Made by a program: the position numbers and the translations under genes. From Planococcus halotolerans (lineage in GTDB: Bacteria > Bacillota > Bacilli > Bacillales_A > Planococcaceae), in contig NZ_QLZR01000003.1 of NCBI RefSeq assembly GCF_003289955.1, positions 1 through 64,000 of the forward strand: a stretch of 64,000 bases of DNA, read 5' to 3'. Of the stretch, positions 63,295-64,000 are shown one piece after another; the stretch's first letter is position 1; each line of letters begins with the position of its first letter. The notes beneath the pieces are model-generated. The model had not been told where the DNA came from. It searched no databases and worked only from the letters and a program-made list of their open reading frames with translations.

Positions 63295-64000
63295 ATGGCA
63301 GGGTTGAATTTAGTCAATATCAAGAAAGTCTATGACAAAGGCGTTGTTTCCGTTCAGGACTTTAACCTGGAAATCAGGGACAAGGAATTTCTCGTATTGG
63401 TCGGACCGTCTGGCTGCGGTAAATCGACGACGCTTCGGATGATCGCCGGGCTGGAAGACATCACGGAAGGCGATCTGTTCATCGGCGAAAAGCGTGTCAA
63501 TGACGTATCGCCGAAAGACCGCGACATCGCGATGGTGTTTCAGAACTACGCGCTTTACCCGCATATGAACGTCTATGACAATATGGCGTTCAGTTTGAAA
63601 TTGAACAAAATGAAGAAAAATGATATCAAAGACCGCGTCGATAACGCAGCGAAGATTCTTGGCTTAGAAGAGTATCTTTACCGCAAACCGAAAGCCTTAT
63701 CCGGTGGTCAGCGCCAGCGGGTTGCACTGGGCCGCGCAATTGTGCGCGACGCAGAAGTATTCCTGATGGATGAGCCATTGTCCAACTTGGACGCGAAATT
63801 GCGTGTGCAGATGCGCACAGAAATCCAAAAATTGCACCGCCGACTGCAGACGACAACAGTTTACGTGACGCATGACCAAACGGAAGCGATGACAATGGCA
63901 ACACGCCTGGTCGTCATGAAAGACGGATTTATCCAGCAGGTCGGCTCTCCGAAAGAAGTATACGACGAACCGGATAATATGTTCGTTGGCGGCTTTATCG
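63295..64000 (+). CDS. Sugar ABC transporter ATP-binding protein (MsmX/UgpC type), partial
   Basis: The first 235 codons are in the window; the gene continues past its end. ABC domain with [50 protein letters not shown] and [15 protein letters not shown]. Over the visible part it is nearly the same protein as the one at 39861, and much of the DNA is also alike. CGGAGGG precedes the ATG. Probably the ATPase for the oligosaccharide importer at 54917-58033. Confidence 0.92.
   Translation, partial: MAGLNLVNIKKVYDKGVVSVQDFNLEIRDKEFLVLVGPSGCGKSTTLRMIAGLEDITEGDLFIGEKRVNDVSPKDRDIAMVFQNYALYPHMNVYDNMAFSLKLNKMKKNDIKDRVDNAAKILGLEEYLYRKPKALSGGQRQRVALGRAIVRDAEVFLMDEPLSNLDAKLRVQMRTEIQKLHRRLQTTTVYVTHDQTEAMTMATRLVVMKDGFIQQVGSPKEVYDEPDNMFVGGFI

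Overview
The window reads as a chromosomal segment of a low- to mid-GC Firmicute of the order Bacillales. The block tsaE-tsaB-rimI-tsaD / ABC-F / rex-tatA-tatC / CPBP protease / CIRCE-groES-groEL has the same order as the ydi-groE region of Bacillus subtilis, but with no moaC or ydiK. Taken with the choline-to-betaine genes and the general protein style, I would guess Planococcaceae/Caryophanaceae (Planococcus or Planomicrobium-like); this family placement is inference.

Layout. 1-380: 3' end of 23S rRNA, 5S rRNA, tRNA-Asp and a terminator. 512-10742: housekeeping block (t6A tRNA modification, redox repressor Rex, Tat export, chaperonins). The tsaD/ABC-F gap holds a dense cluster of DnaA boxes. 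10861-13223: an S-box (SAM) riboswitch ahead of a MetQ-type lipoprotein and an acyl-CoA-dehydrogenase-fold oxidoreductase, probably a sulfur-scavenging pair. 13346-20435: a mixed stretch (SDR, DegV, Dus, small unknown proteins, a DrrAB-type ABC exporter, a methyltransferase). 20534-25813: osmoprotection (betaine-binding lipoprotein, GbsR, betaine aldehyde dehydrogenase, choline dehydrogenase). 25960-28928: a DUF1456 protein, then a formylglycine-generating enzyme overlapping the sulfatase it probably activates.

29532-40961 is a disaccharide-phosphorolysis operon: two GH65 phosphorylases, a sugar ABC importer with an MsmX-type ATPase, a YesL protein, a LacI regulator and beta-phosphoglucomutase. 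It imports an alpha-glucosyl disaccharide, phosphorolyses it to beta-glucose 1-phosphate and isomerises that to glucose 6-phosphate. 41188-64000 is a xylose/xylan island: a ChvE-MmsAB-type importer, a XylFII-LytS-YesN extracytoplasmic sensor system with its own XylF, GH43 beta-xylosidase, XylR, an oligosaccharide ABC importer with a second YesL protein, xylA, xylB, an aldo/keto reductase and a second MsmX-like ATPase cut by the window end. The two xyl promoters (54.8 kb and 59.2 kb) share a 26-bp operator-like sequence, and cre-like sites lie at several sugar promoters.

Two families of non-coding dispersed repeats sit in the gaps near 8.4, 29.1, 45.2 and 58.9 kb, mixed together in a modular way. 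I saw no transposase, prophage or CRISPR array. The least explained items are the DnaA-box cluster, the repeats, the riboswitch-controlled oxidoreductase pair, and a perfect 32-bp palindrome between a binding-protein gene and its transporter genes.
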